Assembly (NCBI GenBank): GCA_016719055.1
Contig: JADKAW010000038.1
Span: forward strand, 124,001-188,000
DNA from: Candidatus Rhodoferax mariagerensis
GTDB lineage: Bacteria; Pseudomonadota; Gammaproteobacteria; Burkholderiales; Burkholderiaceae_C
Reading direction: 5' to 3'
Length of the DNA stretch: 64,000 nt
Under the pieces are notes generated by a model. It made no database searches. It was given only the letters and a program-made list of their open reading frames with translations, and was not told where the DNA came from. Every line of letters begins with the position of its first letter. The first letter of the stretch is position 1. Below, piece after piece: positions 7,118 through 16,701 of the stretch. The translations under genes were made by a program, and so were the position numbers.

Positions 7118-8632
7118 TCAGTGCAACGCGGCTGCCGCCATCACCTGCGCCACCGCCGCCGTGAGCTTTTTGGCATACGGCACATGCAAAAACTCGTTGG
7201 GGCCATGCGCATTGCTCTTGGGGCCCAGCACGCCGCAGACCATCATTTGGGCTTTCGGGAAACCGGTGCTCAGCATGTTCATCAGCGGAATGGTGCCGCC
7301 CTGGCCGATATAGCCGCAAGGCGCGCCAAAGCAGCTTTGCGAGGCGGCGTTCAAGGCCTGTTCAAACCACGGCGCAGTGCTGGGCGCATTCCATCCGGTG
7401 GCGCCGGCGGCATGGTCAAACGTCACCTTGGCCTGGTAGGGTGCGTTGTCTTCGAGCAGCGCCTTGAGCTGGGCCACGGCACTGGCGGCGTCAATCAGCG
7501 GAGGCAGGCGCAGGCTGAGCTTGAAGGCGGTAAACGGCCGCAATACATTGCCGGCGTTGACCAAATCAGGCATGCCTTCAACCCCGGTCACACTCAAGGT
7601 TGGCATCCAGGTGCGGTTCAGCAGCGCCTGCAGCGGGTCGGCGGTGGTGGGCAACATGCTTTGTGAGGCACCACCGCAATCGGCGTGCGCCCAGGGAAAA
7701 CGCTTGTACACCTCAGCACCCAAAATGTCGGCGGTCGCCTGCGCCTGCGCCATGCGGTCAGCTGGCACCTGACAGTGAAACAGCTCAGGCAACAAACGGC
7801 CGGTGGCGCTGTCTTCCAGCCGGTCCAGCAGGTGGCGCAGGATGCGAAAGCTGGACGGCACCAGGCCGCTGGCGTCGCCAGAGTGCACCCCCTCGGTCAG
7901 CACTTCGACCTTTAACACGCCGCTGGCCATGCCGCGCAGGCTGCTGGTGAGCCACAGCTGGTCGTAGTTGCCGGCACCCGAGTCCAGGCAAATCACCAGG
8001 CCAACATCACCCAGGCGCGGTTTCAAGGCATCAATGTAGGGCAGCAAATCGTAAGAACCGCTTTCCTCGCAGGTTTCGATCAGCCCCACCACGCGCGGGT
8101 GCGCCACTTGCTGGGTTTTTAGCGCCTGGATGGCGGCGATGGCAGCGTAGAGGGCGTAACCGTCGTCGGCACCGCCGCGGCCATAGAGCTTGCCGTCCTG
8201 GTATTTGGGTGTCCACGGCCCCAGGTCACTGCGCCAGCCGCTGAACTCGGGCTGTTTGTCCAAGTGGCCGTACATCAAAATTGTTTGGTCATTTTGGCCT
8301 GTAGCCCTTATGCTATCTGCGCTGGCAGCTATTGATTGTGCAGCACCTGAGGAGGCTGCCAGTTCAAAGAACAACACCGGCGTGCGCCCGGGCAGTCGAA
8401 CGATGTCAAGCGTCAGCCCGGCCACCTTTTGTGCCAGCACCCAGTCGGCCGCGCTGCGCACCACGGTGTCGATAAAGCCATGCTGCGCCCAGTCGGGGTC
8501 AAACATGGGCGACTTGGCCGGCACGGCGATGTAATCGGTGAGCTGGCGCACGATGTCGTCGTCCCAAGCGGCGCTGATCTGGCGCAAGGCCTGGGCGGTG
8601 TTCAAAATGGAGGGGGATAGGGGTGCGTTCAT
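7118..8632 (-). CDS. M20 family metallopeptidase
   Basis: 504 aa. Metal-binding and catalytic landmarks of the M20/CNDP2-like peptidases are visible: YGHLDKQPE, then GRGGADDGYA with the bridging aspartate, and the glutamate pair in ETCEESGS. The C-terminal histidine region is intact, and a dimerisation domain follows (EVLTEGVHSGDASG). Such enzymes hydrolyse dipeptides or related amides in the cytoplasm. GGAG lies upstream of the ATG at 8632. Residues ~99-114 are encoded by a copy of the dispersed ~45-bp repeat read in frame, which adds a Ser/Ala-rich loop before GQNDQTILMYGHLD. Confidence 0.88.
   Translation of the reverse strand: MNAPLSPSILNTAQALRQISAAWDDDIVRQLTDYIAVPAKSPMFDPDWAQHGFIDTVVRSAADWVLAQKVAGLTLDIVRLPGRTPVLFFELAASSGAAQSIAASADSIRATGQNDQTILMYGHLDKQPEFSGWRSDLGPWTPKYQDGKLYGRGGADDGYALYAAIAAIQALKTQQVAHPRVVGLIETCEESGSYDLLPYIDALKPRLGDVGLVICLDSGAGNYDQLWLTSSLRGMASGVLKVEVLTEGVHSGDASGLVPSSFRILRHLLDRLEDSATGRLLPELFHCQVPADRMAQAQATADILGAEVYKRFPWAHADCGGASQSMLPTTADPLQALLNRTWMPTLSVTGVEGMPDLVNAGNVLRPFTAFKLSLRLPPLIDAASAVAQLKALLEDNAPYQAKVTFDHAAGATGWNAPSTAPWFEQALNAASQSCFGAPCGYIGQGGTIPLMNMLSTGFPKAQMMVCGVLGPKSNAHGPNEFLHVPYAKKLTAAVAQVMAAAALH
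8290..8336 (-). repeat. Dispersed ~45-bp repeat, in frame inside the M20 peptidase gene
   Basis: On the minus strand it reads ATAGCTGCCAGCGCAGATAG then CATAAGGGCTACAGGCC. It lies before the codons of the metal-binding HLDKQPE motif. Confidence 0.55.
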
Positions 8633-8684
8633 GCAGGCTCCGGGTCAATGTCAACAAGCCGTGATCATGCCACGACACGCAGGG

Positions 8685-9509
8685 TTATCGCCAGGGTGCC
8701 AGCCAGCCCAGCCCGGCCGAGGTTCCCCCGGACTGCGTGCCACGCGCAGGGCGGTATTCACACCCGACCCAACCGCCGTAGCCCAGTTCGTCGATCAGCT
8801 GGAAGAGATACGGGTAGTTCAGCTCGCCGGTGTCGGGCTCATGGCGATCCGGCACACCGGCAATCTGAATGTGGCCAATGCGCCCGGTGGGGAGGTAGCG
8901 GCGCAGTTTGGTGGCCACATCACCCTCGGTGACCTGGCAGTGGTACAGGTCCATTTGCACCTGCAGATTGGGTGCCGCCACGGCGTCCAGAATCTCGTGG
9001 GCATGATCTTGCCGATTCAGAAAATAGTCGGGCATGTCACGCAGGTTGATCGGCTCGATCAGCAGCGTCACGCCAGAGCGTTTGGCCTGCTCACAGGCCC
9101 AGGTCAGATTAGCCACCATCGCGCCCAGCTGGTCTTCACGCGCCAGTCCCTTCGGCAACAGGCCCGACATCACATGCAGCCGCTGGCAACTTAGCGCTGC
9201 GCAATAGTCCAGTGCCAGATGCACACCTTGCCTGAACTCGGCCTCGCGCCCCGGCAGGCAGGCCAGTCCGCGCTGGCCCGTGTCCCAGGCGCGGGCGATC
9301 GAGTCGGCATCCACCCCACCTGGGGGCGCATTGAACAGCACCTGTTGCAAGCCGTTGGCCTGCAGGCGCGCCACCAGCTCACGTTGCAGCCAGGCGTAAG
9401 GAAACAAATATTCCACCGCACAAAAACCATCGCGCGCGGCAGCTTCAAAGCGGTCCAGAAACGGCAGCTCGGTGTATAGAAAACTCAGGTTGGCGGCAAA
9501 ACGGGGCAT
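8685..9509 (-). CDS. hyi: Hydroxypyruvate isomerase
   Basis: 274 aa, the usual length. It is a xylose-isomerase-like TIM barrel that interconverts hydroxypyruvate and tartronate semialdehyde in glyoxylate metabolism. Recognisable stretches are MPRFAANLSFLYTELPFLDRFEAAA, CAVEYLFPY, LIEPINLRDMPDYFLN, QMDLYHCQ and GYGGWVGCEY, with the metal-binding Glu, Asp and His residues. The gene sits nine bases downstream of the TOPRIM-like gene and may be read through from that pair, although no metabolic link is evident. No glyoxylate carboligase or tartronate semialdehyde reductase gene is nearby. Confidence 0.88.
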   Translation of the reverse strand: MPRFAANLSFLYTELPFLDRFEAAARDGFCAVEYLFPYAWLQRELVARLQANGLQQVLFNAPPGGVDADSIARAWDTGQRGLACLPGREAEFRQGVHLALDYCAALSCQRLHVMSGLLPKGLAREDQLGAMVANLTWACEQAKRSGVTLLIEPINLRDMPDYFLNRQDHAHEILDAVAAPNLQVQMDLYHCQVTEGDVATKLRRYLPTGRIGHIQIAGVPDRHEPDTGELNYPYLFQLIDELGYGGWVGCEYRPARGTQSGGTSAGLGWLAPWR

Positions 9510-9518
9510 GCGAAAAAC

Positions 9519-10136
9519 TCAGGAACGCAGCGTTATCAAATGCTCTAGCACCTGCGTTTCCAGATGTCTGAACGAAGGGATCTGCCGCAAAGGCGCAAGA
9601 TCTTCAGTTAACTCAGTCACACGGTGCCGGTAGGGGTGCGGATTAAAGCGTCTTTTGCGGCTGGCACTTTGCCCAGACGCGATTTTTAACGCTGCAAAAA
9701 GCAGCTCTTTTGGATCTGGTAACGACTCAATGTCCTTGATGGCAGGCAAACCGAGCGGCTCGACGCCGTTCGGATTCCCAACCGCTGACCGGATGGGCAG
9801 TTCGTTGGCAATCAGCCAGGCCTCGGTCATACGCACCGGTATCACGCAAATCAGCACGGTTTTTGGCGAATCCGGCCAACTCGCTTCAATCTCACGCTGA
9901 CGAACGCTTGGGCTCACCCTTTCGGCATCCCGGTGCACAAACAGGATGTCACACGGAAACAGTGCCAGTGCCGCGTCAATTCTGGCCCGCAGGCCGCTGG
10001 CCAAAGGGGGCAGGCCTTCAGCACAATTCACCTGATATGCCCGATCTGTGTGCTGGCTAAAAAGCAACTCGATCAAAGGCACCAGAAGCCTGTCCGAACT
10101 GCCATCCGTCACCAGAGTCGCCGTTAACCTCGTCAT
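9519..10136 (-). CDS. TOPRIM/DUF4276-like partner of the adjacent ATPase
   Basis: 205 aa. The N-terminus LVTDGSSDRLLVPLIELL looks like the first strand of a TOPRIM-like fold, with an Asp where Glu is usual. It is followed by DILFVHRDAE (a DxD-like metal site) and VPVRMTEAWLIAN, which is typical of DUF4276/RloB-type proteins. Its start overlaps the stop of the ATPase gene by four bases (10133-10136), so the two are translationally coupled. An ATPase plus a TOPRIM-like protein is the layout of several anti-phage systems (OLD/Gabija-like, PARIS AriA-AriB). I infer a nuclease-type effector controlled by the ATPase. The exact family is not certain. Confidence 0.7.
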   Translation of the reverse strand: MTRLTATLVTDGSSDRLLVPLIELLFSQHTDRAYQVNCAEGLPPLASGLRARIDAALALFPCDILFVHRDAERVSPSVRQREIEASWPDSPKTVLICVIPVRMTEAWLIANELPIRSAVGNPNGVEPLGLPAIKDIESLPDPKELLFAALKIASGQSASRKRRFNPHPYRHRVTELTEDLAPLRQIPSFRHLETQVLEHLITLRS

Positions 10137-11605
10137 GTGGGTGCTCGCTGGAACATGTCTGGGGTGGTAGGGGTATTGACCACTTCGGCGGAAGCTTCGA
10201 TCAGACGCCGCCCCACAAGACTGGTTTGCCCGACATTGCGATTCGACAATTTGTGACCACTCAGGTAAGACATTATTTCGCCCCTGGAAATCAGCTCAGC
10301 GCCCGTCGCACCTGAAGCGGCTTGGCGCCAGCTTTCGGGCAGCGGTTTGAAATTTACGAAAGCCTTGCCTTTCATCTTCAGTGTTTCTGCAAACAGCAAC
10401 TCATCGTCAAGCAACTCAGCGACCACCAAGGGGGAATGGGTGTTGATAATCAACTGGCGGATGGAGGGCACCAATGCCGCATCGTCATCCACTTCAACAT
10501 CCTCAGACAAGCTGCGCACCAATTCCAACATGTGCGGAATACGCGATGGGTGAATGCCATTTTCAGGCTCTTCCATGCACAGCAAGCCACCAAACTCCGG
10601 GTCCAACGCCAGCACAGCCAAAGCCAGAAAGCGCAGCGTGCCGTCAGACAGTGAGCTAGCGGTATAGGTTTCCTTGTCTTTCATGGTCAGAAGCAAGGTC
10701 TTGACTTGCCGCTTTTCATCCGCATCCACACCAACCGAAACAATGTCTGGCAACAGCTCGGACAAGCGCAACGACACCTCGGCATGGTTGTCCAGCCGCA
10801 TCAAGGCACCCGGCAAGTGCTGCCCGGTTGACGTGACATACGGGTCATCACCAAAGTCGTCAGACCGTCGCAAAGCGGACGGTTCGAGTTGCAGCAAGCG
10901 CCACGACCGCAGTTCACTGCGCGCCGCCAGCGCCGTTGGGTGCGAGGACGAATTGGCACCTGACACGATGGTTTGAGGGGACTTTCTGGCTGGCACCAAA
11001 AACGGAGGGCCGCCTTTTTTGGTTTGATCGCCAAAAAGCCGGATCGCTGGTTGACTGGGATGGCCCGACATTTCCGTGCTGATGAACGCTGTTCGCCTTG
11101 GCCCCGGGCCGACGATATGTTTCTTGACCCACCCCGGCTCCGGGTTGAATCCAAGATGTTTCGATGCCTCGCTTGAATTGATCGCGCGAAGCTCTTCGCG
11201 CTCAATGTAAATCGGTTCGGCGGGCGACGCATCAGCGTGGATTTCGCCCAGCCGAAGCTCCAGCGTGTATTCAAGAAAGGTCGCCGTCGGCTTGGCTGCA
11301 CGGTCAAAATCATCGATGACGCTGCTGGGAACAATCATTTCTGCGATGAACACCATGGGCAAAAACTCACCCTTGGCATCCTTGAAGAACAGACTGTGAA
11401 AGTCCGAGATTCGCCCATTGGTTCCCCTGGCCCGACTGGCGGCCTTGATGATCGGCATGGACGCCAGATCACCTAAAAACGTAATCGCATCAAACAGGTT
11501 GGATTTGCCCGCGCCATTGGGGCCGGCAATGCAGGTGAAAGGTCCAAACCGAACGTCCACATCGATCAGGTTTTTGAACCCGTTGACCCTCAGCCTAGTG
11601 AGCAT
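10133..11605 (-). CDS. SMC/RecF-like AAA ATPase of a two-gene module
   Basis: 490 aa. Walker A AGPNGAGKSNLFDAI is at residues ~28-42. The signature-like DGTLRFLALAVLAL is followed by Walker B LLCMEEPENGIHPSR and the switch segment IINTHSPLVV. This arrangement is that of AAA_21/COG4637 ATPases, whose nucleotide-binding core is like SMC and OLD proteins. GGAG precedes the ATG at 11605. The downstream overlapping gene encodes a TOPRIM-like protein. Together they form a compact candidate defence pair, with the ATPase as the likely sensor or regulator. A truncated restriction-enzyme start lies immediately upstream. Confidence 0.8.
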   Translation of the reverse strand: MLTRLRVNGFKNLIDVDVRFGPFTCIAGPNGAGKSNLFDAITFLGDLASMPIIKAASRARGTNGRISDFHSLFFKDAKGEFLPMVFIAEMIVPSSVIDDFDRAAKPTATFLEYTLELRLGEIHADASPAEPIYIEREELRAINSSEASKHLGFNPEPGWVKKHIVGPGPRRTAFISTEMSGHPSQPAIRLFGDQTKKGGPPFLVPARKSPQTIVSGANSSSHPTALAARSELRSWRLLQLEPSALRRSDDFGDDPYVTSTGQHLPGALMRLDNHAEVSLRLSELLPDIVSVGVDADEKRQVKTLLLTMKDKETYTASSLSDGTLRFLALAVLALDPEFGGLLCMEEPENGIHPSRIPHMLELVRSLSEDVEVDDDAALVPSIRQLIINTHSPLVVAELLDDELLFAETLKMKGKAFVNFKPLPESWRQAASGATGAELISRGEIMSYLSGHKLSNRNVGQTSLVGRRLIEASAEVVNTPTTPDMFQRAPT

Positions 11606-11620
11606 GTTGTTTCTCCAATA

Positions 11621-11752
11621 TCAAGGTCGGATTTTGCACGTTAGCAGGTTGTTCAATGCGGTGTAAAAAGATGTCTCTTTGGTGCCTCCGTGCGTGGTGT
11701 GGACAGCGCGCACGGCGATCAGGAATTCTTCGAGAAGCTTGGCGTGGGCCAT
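11621..11752 (-). pseudogene. N-terminal stub of a type IIG-like restriction/methylation enzyme
   Basis: 43 codons from an ATG at 11752 to a TGA at 11621. The translation (LLEEFLIAVRAVHTTHGGTK, then ETSFYTALNNLL) resembles the first ~40 residues of type IIG/type ISP restriction-methyltransferases, which commonly read ETSYYPALxNLL at this point. The rest of the gene is absent. Resemblance is from memory of the family and the fragment is short. Confidence 0.4.
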
Positions 11753-11883
11753 TGTGGAGGTGCCTGTGTGGGTTTAGGGACGAATAGTAACGCCAGCCCT
11801 TGTTGGCTGCATATCGGTAAACGTTTCAGTGACAGCGTACGATAGCAAGCATGTCAGTACTTTGAGAATTAAGATTAAATCGC

Positions 11884-11928
11884 CTTTTAGCCCTTTTGTA
11901 ATAAGCGTTAACAGCTATCTATTTCATA
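11884..11928 (-). repeat. Dispersed ~45-bp repeat
   Basis: The minus strand carries GTTAACGCTTATTACAAAAG then GGCTAAAAGGCG. It forms most of the leader of the mutarotase gene. Confidence 0.6.
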
Positions 11929-11953
11929 GTTAATTTTGGAGACAGGAGCCCCC

Positions 11954-12841
11954 TTGAACACCGCAACCCTGAACACCCAGTTTGCCATTCCCGGCCACTT
12001 GCAGTTTGACGAACCCCACGCTGGCCTGCCGGTCGCCCATATCACCACCACGCAGACCACGGCGCAGGTTTCGCTCTACGGTGGCCATGTGCTGGGGTGG
12101 CAACCCAGCGGCCACCAGCCGGTGCTGTGGGTGTCGAAAGCCGCGGTGTTTGAGCTGGGCAAACCGATTCGTGGCGGTGTGCCTGTGTGCTGGCCGTGGT
12201 TTGGTGCCAAACCGGGCAGCAGCATGCATGGCTTTGTTCGCACCCAGATGTGGCAGGTGCGAGCCACATCCGTGGACACAGCCGGCCAAGTGGTGCTGCG
12301 CCTGGGCATCAGCGACGACGCCGACACCCGCGCGTTGTGGGACTTCGCCTTTGACCTGGAGCTGCAAGTGACTGTCAGCCACACCCTGACCCTGGCGCTG
12401 ACCACCCGCAATACCGGCACCGTGCCGCTGCCGATCACGCAGGCGCTGCACAGCTATTTCTGCGTGGGTGACATCACACGCGTGGCGGTGCAGGGGCTGG
12501 ATGGCTGCGATTACCTGGACAAGGTGCAAAACTTTGCGCCTTGCCAGCAAGCGGGTGACGTGCGCATCAGCAGCGAGACCGACCGCGTCTACCTAGGCAC
12601 CACCAGCGACTGCGTGATAGCCGATGCCGCCTGGCAGCGCAGCATTCGTGTGGCCAAGCAGGGCAGCGCATCCACCGTGGTCTGGAACCCGTGGGCCGAG
12701 CGCGAAAAAGCCATAAGCGACATGGCTGCTGGCGAGTACCAGGTCATGTTGTGTGTGGAAACCTGCAACGCCGGCCCGGACCAGGTCAGCGTGGCACCCG
12801 GCCAGGCCCACACGCTGGTGGCCAGTGTGTCGGTGCAATAG
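11954..12841 (+). CDS. D-hexose-6-phosphate mutarotase (YeaD-like aldose epimerase)
   Basis: About 295 aa. It catalyses alpha/beta interconversion of hexose 6-phosphates, or of related sugar phosphates, in the cytoplasm. Family landmarks are AQVSLYGGHVLGWQP, RGGVPVCWPWFG, MHGFVR, ITQALHSYFCVGDI with the catalytic histidine, and WNPWAEREKAISDMAAGEYQVMLCVE with the catalytic glutamate region. I place the start at the TTG at 11954 because AGGAG lies seven bases upstream. A TTG at 11936 would put the ribosome site inside the gene. It is convergent with chrA (three bases apart). Confidence 0.85.
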   Translation: MNTATLNTQFAIPGHLQFDEPHAGLPVAHITTTQTTAQVSLYGGHVLGWQPSGHQPVLWVSKAAVFELGKPIRGGVPVCWPWFGAKPGSSMHGFVRTQMWQVRATSVDTAGQVVLRLGISDDADTRALWDFAFDLELQVTVSHTLTLALTTRNTGTVPLPITQALHSYFCVGDITRVAVQGLDGCDYLDKVQNFAPCQQAGDVRISSETDRVYLGTTSDCVIADAAWQRSIRVAKQGSASTVVWNPWAEREKAISDMAAGEYQVMLCVETCNAGPDQVSVAPGQAHTLVASVSVQ

Positions 12842-12844
12842 GCT

Positions 12845-14218
12845 TCAGCCCAGGCCCATCAACCGCGCCACCAGCCCGGCCAGCGCACAGAGGGCGATCA
12901 CCGTCACCACGCCCAGCTTGTAGCGCAGCAAGGCCACGGCCGCCAGCGTGGCAATCAGCAGGGCCGTGGCGTCGATTCTTGAGCTAAACAGGCCTCCAGC
13001 CCTTTCAGAATAAGCGATGTGCACTATAAAAAACAGTGCAAGACTGGCGATCACACCGACCACGGCAGCGGTGATGGCGGTTAGCGGTGCGGTGAACTGC
13101 AGCTTGCCATGGGTGGACTCCACCAGCGGCCCACCGGCCAGAATGAACACAAACGAGGGCAAAAAGGTAAACCACGTCACCACCGTGGCGGCCAACGCTG
13201 CGCCCAGAAACAGTGCCTCTGGCCCCAGCACCTGTTTGCCCCAGCCGCCGATAAAACCAACAAACGCCACCACCATGATCAGCGGGCCGGGCGTGGTTTC
13301 GCCCAGCGCCAGCCCGTCCATCATCTGCGGCCCGGTCAGCCAGCCAAACTGTTCAACACCGCCCTGGTACACATAAGGCAGCACGGCGTAGGCACCACCA
13401 AACGTGAGCAGCGCTGCCTTGGTAAAAAACCAGCCCATTTGCGTCAGCGTGGCGTTCCAGCCCTGCCATGCCACCAGCGCCCCCATGGGCAGCAGCCACA
13501 GCAGGGCACCCAGCACCAGCACGCACGCCAGCCGGGCTTTGTTGAAACGCGCGTGCGGCGGTGTTGGGGTGTGGTCGTCAATCACAAAGCCGATGGTTGG
13601 CACCCCTTGCCCGGTGTTGGCGTGGCCACCTGCGCCATGCCCGGGTGCGCCGGCAAACTGCTTCAGCCCCCAGCGCTGGCCCATCCAGCCGGTCAGCGCA
13701 GCCGCCGCCACAACCCACGGAAAAGGCACGTTCAATACCGAAATAGCTACAAAACTCAGAGCAGCTATCGCCCACAGGACAGGGGCTTGAGCCGGCTTTT
13801 TTAAAGTTTTCGAGCCCACCCGGTGCACGGCCTGCAAGACAATCGCAGCCACTGCCGGTTTGATGCCATACAGCAGCCCGGCCACCCAGGGCACATTGCC
13901 AAAGGCCACATACACCCAGCTCAGGCCGATCAAAATCAACAGCGACGGCAGCACAAACAACACACCCGCCGCCACCCCGCCCAGTGTGCGGTGCATCAGC
14001 CAGCCCATGTAGGTGGCCAGCTGCTGGGCCTCGGGGCCGGGCAGCAGCATGCAGTAGTTCAGGGCGTGCAAAAAGCGTCCCTCGGATATCCAGCGTTTTT
14101 CGTCCACCAGCTCGCGGTGCATGATGGCAATCTGCCCGGCCGGGCCACCAAAGCTGATAAAGCCGAGCTTGAGCCAGAACTTGAAGGCGTCAAAAAAAGT
14201 CGGAGGGGTGGTGTCCAT
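12845..14218 (-). CDS. chrA: Chromate transporter, two-domain ChrA
   Basis: About 457 aa, a typical long-chain CHR protein with two homologous membrane halves. It exports chromate from the cytoplasm by proton motive force. Signature segments are FWLKLGFISFGGPAGQIAIMHRELVDEKRW and LLPGPEAQQLATYMGW in the first half. In the second half they are FTKAALLTFGGAYAVLPYV and ETTPGPLIMVVAFVGF. The start at 14218 (MDTTPPTFFDAF) is preferred to 14257. Two stretches (13737-13802 and 12982-13034) look like dispersed ~45-bp repeats read in frame. They fall in the loop before the third membrane segment (residues ~140-160) and near the C-terminus. No chrB regulator is adjacent. Confidence 0.88.
   Translation of the reverse strand: MDTTPPTFFDAFKFWLKLGFISFGGPAGQIAIMHRELVDEKRWISEGRFLHALNYCMLLPGPEAQQLATYMGWLMHRTLGGVAAGVLFVLPSLLILIGLSWVYVAFGNVPWVAGLLYGIKPAVAAIVLQAVHRVGSKTLKKPAQAPVLWAIAALSFVAISVLNVPFPWVVAAAALTGWMGQRWGLKQFAGAPGHGAGGHANTGQGVPTIGFVIDDHTPTPPHARFNKARLACVLVLGALLWLLPMGALVAWQGWNATLTQMGWFFTKAALLTFGGAYAVLPYVYQGGVEQFGWLTGPQMMDGLALGETTPGPLIMVVAFVGFIGGWGKQVLGPEALFLGAALAATVVTWFTFLPSFVFILAGGPLVESTHGKLQFTAPLTAITAAVVGVIASLALFFIVHIAYSERAGGLFSSRIDATALLIATLAAVALLRYKLGVVTVIALCALAGLVARLMGLG
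12982..13034 (-). repeat. Dispersed ~45-bp repeat, in frame inside chrA
   Basis: The minus strand includes ATCGCTTATTCTGAAAGGGC then TGGAGGCCTG. It encodes the segment around HIAYSERAGGLFSS. Confidence 0.55.
13737..13802 (-). repeat. Possible dispersed repeat, second in-frame copy in chrA
   Basis: A weaker match (AGCAGCTATCGCCC then GGGGCTTGAGCCGGC on the plus strand). It encodes a loop between membrane segments. Confidence 0.4.
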
Positions 14219-14453
14219 GAATAGTCCAATCAAGGTTGCAGCTGTTGGACGGGACACCGTCTTGGGGCCTTGTTGGGCTCGATGCCGGGGAGCTGATACC
14301 CCGACAACGCAACTCTAGCACAGCTGTGGTCCATGCCGTCCATGCGCCTGGATGACAAAGGATTGGGCAAGCGCGAACGAAAGCGCGCCACCATTGTGTT
14401 GACGGGTGAATTGCAGCCACAATGTGACCGTCAGATGACACGCTCCTGAATCC

Positions 14454-16687
14454 ATGACGCAAGACCCGCTGCCGCTTTCTCCTGAGCCGCCAACCCAGGC
14501 GGTTAAGAACCCGATGGCGGGCGATATTTGGGGCGGTCTGGCGTCGATGCTGGTGGCGTTGCCCTCAGCCATTGCGTTTGGCGTGACCATCTTTGCCCCG
14601 CTGGGTGGCACGCTGGCCGCGCAGGGTGCCATGGCCGGCATTTTGGGGGCCAGTGCGCTGGGCATTGTGGCCCCGATTTTTGGCGGCAGCCAGCGTCTGA
14701 TCAGTTCACCCTGTGCGCCCGCAGCGGCGGTGCTGTCGGCCCTGGCCATCACCTTTACCCAGCAAGAGATTGCGGCACCCACGGTGGTGCTGATGCTAGG
14801 TTTGATTGGCCTGCTGGCCGGCGGGATTCAGATTGCGCTGGGCCTGGTGGGGGTGGGGCGACTGATCAAGTTCATTCCGTTTCCGGTGGTCAGTGGTTAC
14901 TTGAGCGGTGTCGGGCTGATCATCATTGGCAGCCAGATTCCCAAATGGCTGGGCGCACCCGCGGGCACCGACTGGATCACGGCGCTGTTGTGGCCCGGTG
15001 TCTGGATGTGGCAGAGCATGGTGGTGGGGGCCGTGGTGATGGCCACCATGCTGATCACCCCCAGGTTCACACAGGCCATTCCCGCGGCCATCGTGGCGCT
15101 GCTGGCCGGGGTGGGCTGCTACCTGCTGCTGGGCCTGGCCAATCCGGCCCTGCTCAGCACCGTCAACAACCCGCTGCTGATTGGCACCTTGGGGGTTGGC
15201 GATGTCAGCCTGGTGGAGGTGCGCGTGAACAATGGCTGGCGCTGCGGGGCCTGGGGCTGGATGCCGTGGTGCAAGTGCTGGTGCCGGCGCTCACGCTGGC
15301 GGTGCTGCTGTCGATTGACACGCTGAAAACCTGTGTGGTGATGGATGCCATGACCAGCTCCAGCCACGACTCCAACCGTGAGCTGGTGGGCCAAGGGCTG
15401 GGCAACATCACGTCGGCCCTGATTGGCGGTATTCCGGGTGCCGGCACCATGGGCGCGTCGGTGGTCAACCTCAGCAGTGGCGGCACCACACGGCGCAGTG
15501 GCCTGCTGGCGGGGGTGTTTGCGCTGCTGGCGTTTTTGCTGCTGTCACCGCTGATTGCCTGGGTGCCGGTGGCGGCGCTGGCAGCGATTTTGATCGTGAT
15601 CGGCCTGCGCATGATTGACCGGCACAGCCTGCAGTTTTTCTACACCCCGGCCACCCGGCTTGATTTCATGGTGATTTTGGCGGTGATCCTGGTGGCGCTG
15701 TTTGGCAACCTGATTGCGGCGTCGGGTGTGGGCGTGGCGCTGGCTATTTTGCTGTTCATCCGTGAGCAGACCAAAAGCTCGGTGATCCGCAGCCGCATTG
15801 AGGGCGGTCAGCTCTTTGCCAAAAATTCGCGCTTTGGCAAAGAGCTGGACCCGTCAGATGCCGAGCACCAGTCGATGGTGGTGTTTGAGCTGCAGGGCAG
15901 CCTGTTTTTTGGCACTGCCAACCAGTTGCAGAAGGCGCTGGAGCCAGAAACCAGCAGCCACAAGTATGTGATTCTGAGCATGCGCCGGGTGCAGTCGCTG
16001 GACGTGACGGCCACCCATGTGCTGGAACAGATCAAGGACCGGCTGGAAGAAAACAACGGTTACCTGGTGTTTTGCGACATTCCCAAAGGCCTGCCCAGCG
16101 GGCTCAAGATGAAGCGGTTTTTGAAAGACACTGGGGTGGTGCGCCGCACCAACAAGGCGTTTGCCTTTCATGACCTGAACGAGGCGCTGGAATGGGTTGA
16201 AGCCCAGCAGGTGCAGGCAGCGCCTGAAAATCCAGTCGAGGAGGTGCCCTTGAATTTAAGCGACTTGCCGCTGCTGGCAGGTCAATCGCCTCAAGCTTTG
16301 GCAGCGCTGTTGGCAGCGGTTGAGCCGCGCAGCATCAAGGCCGGCAAAAAAGTGTTCAAGGCCGGTGTGGCCGACGCCGACCTGTTCATCGTGCGCCGTG
16401 GTCTGGTCAAGATCAGCCTGCCGCTGCACAAAAAGGACAACTACCACTTATCTACCGCCGGGCGCGGCAGCCTGATTGGCGCCATGGGTTTCATGGACCT
16501 GGAAGGCCACACCGGCAATGCGGTGGCACTGACTGACACCGAGGTGTATGCGCTGTCGCGCGACAGTTTCAACCAGCTTGCCGTGCAACACAGCACCATT
16601 GCGCTGGTGATTTTGCAGGAGGTAGCGCGCAACCTGTCCAACCGGCTGCACGTCACGATTGCCGAACTGCAGGCGCTGCGCGGCTGA
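14454..16687 (+). pseudogene. SulP anion transporter with STAS and cyclic-nucleotide-binding domains, frameshifted
   Basis: The ATG at 14454 opens a SulP membrane domain (GGLASMLVALPSAIAFGVTIFAPLGG...). The frame changes at 15221-15224, where an apparent extra CG dinucleotide in GTGCGCGTGAAC shifts reading into the frame that continues REQWLALRGLGLDAVVQVL. That frame carries the rest of the permease (DTLKTCVVMDAMT, IPGAGTMGASVVNLSSGG) and a STAS domain (VVFELQGSLFFGTANQL...). It ends with a cNMP-binding domain (VFKAGVADADLFIVRRGLVKI...GSLIGAMGF). The full product would be ~743 aa. SulP-STAS-CNMP fusions are known as putative sulfate/bicarbonate-type transporters with regulatory ligand binding. 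Whether the frameshift is real is unknown. Confidence 0.75.
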
Positions 16688-16701
16688 CGCCGCACCAAAC
16701 G

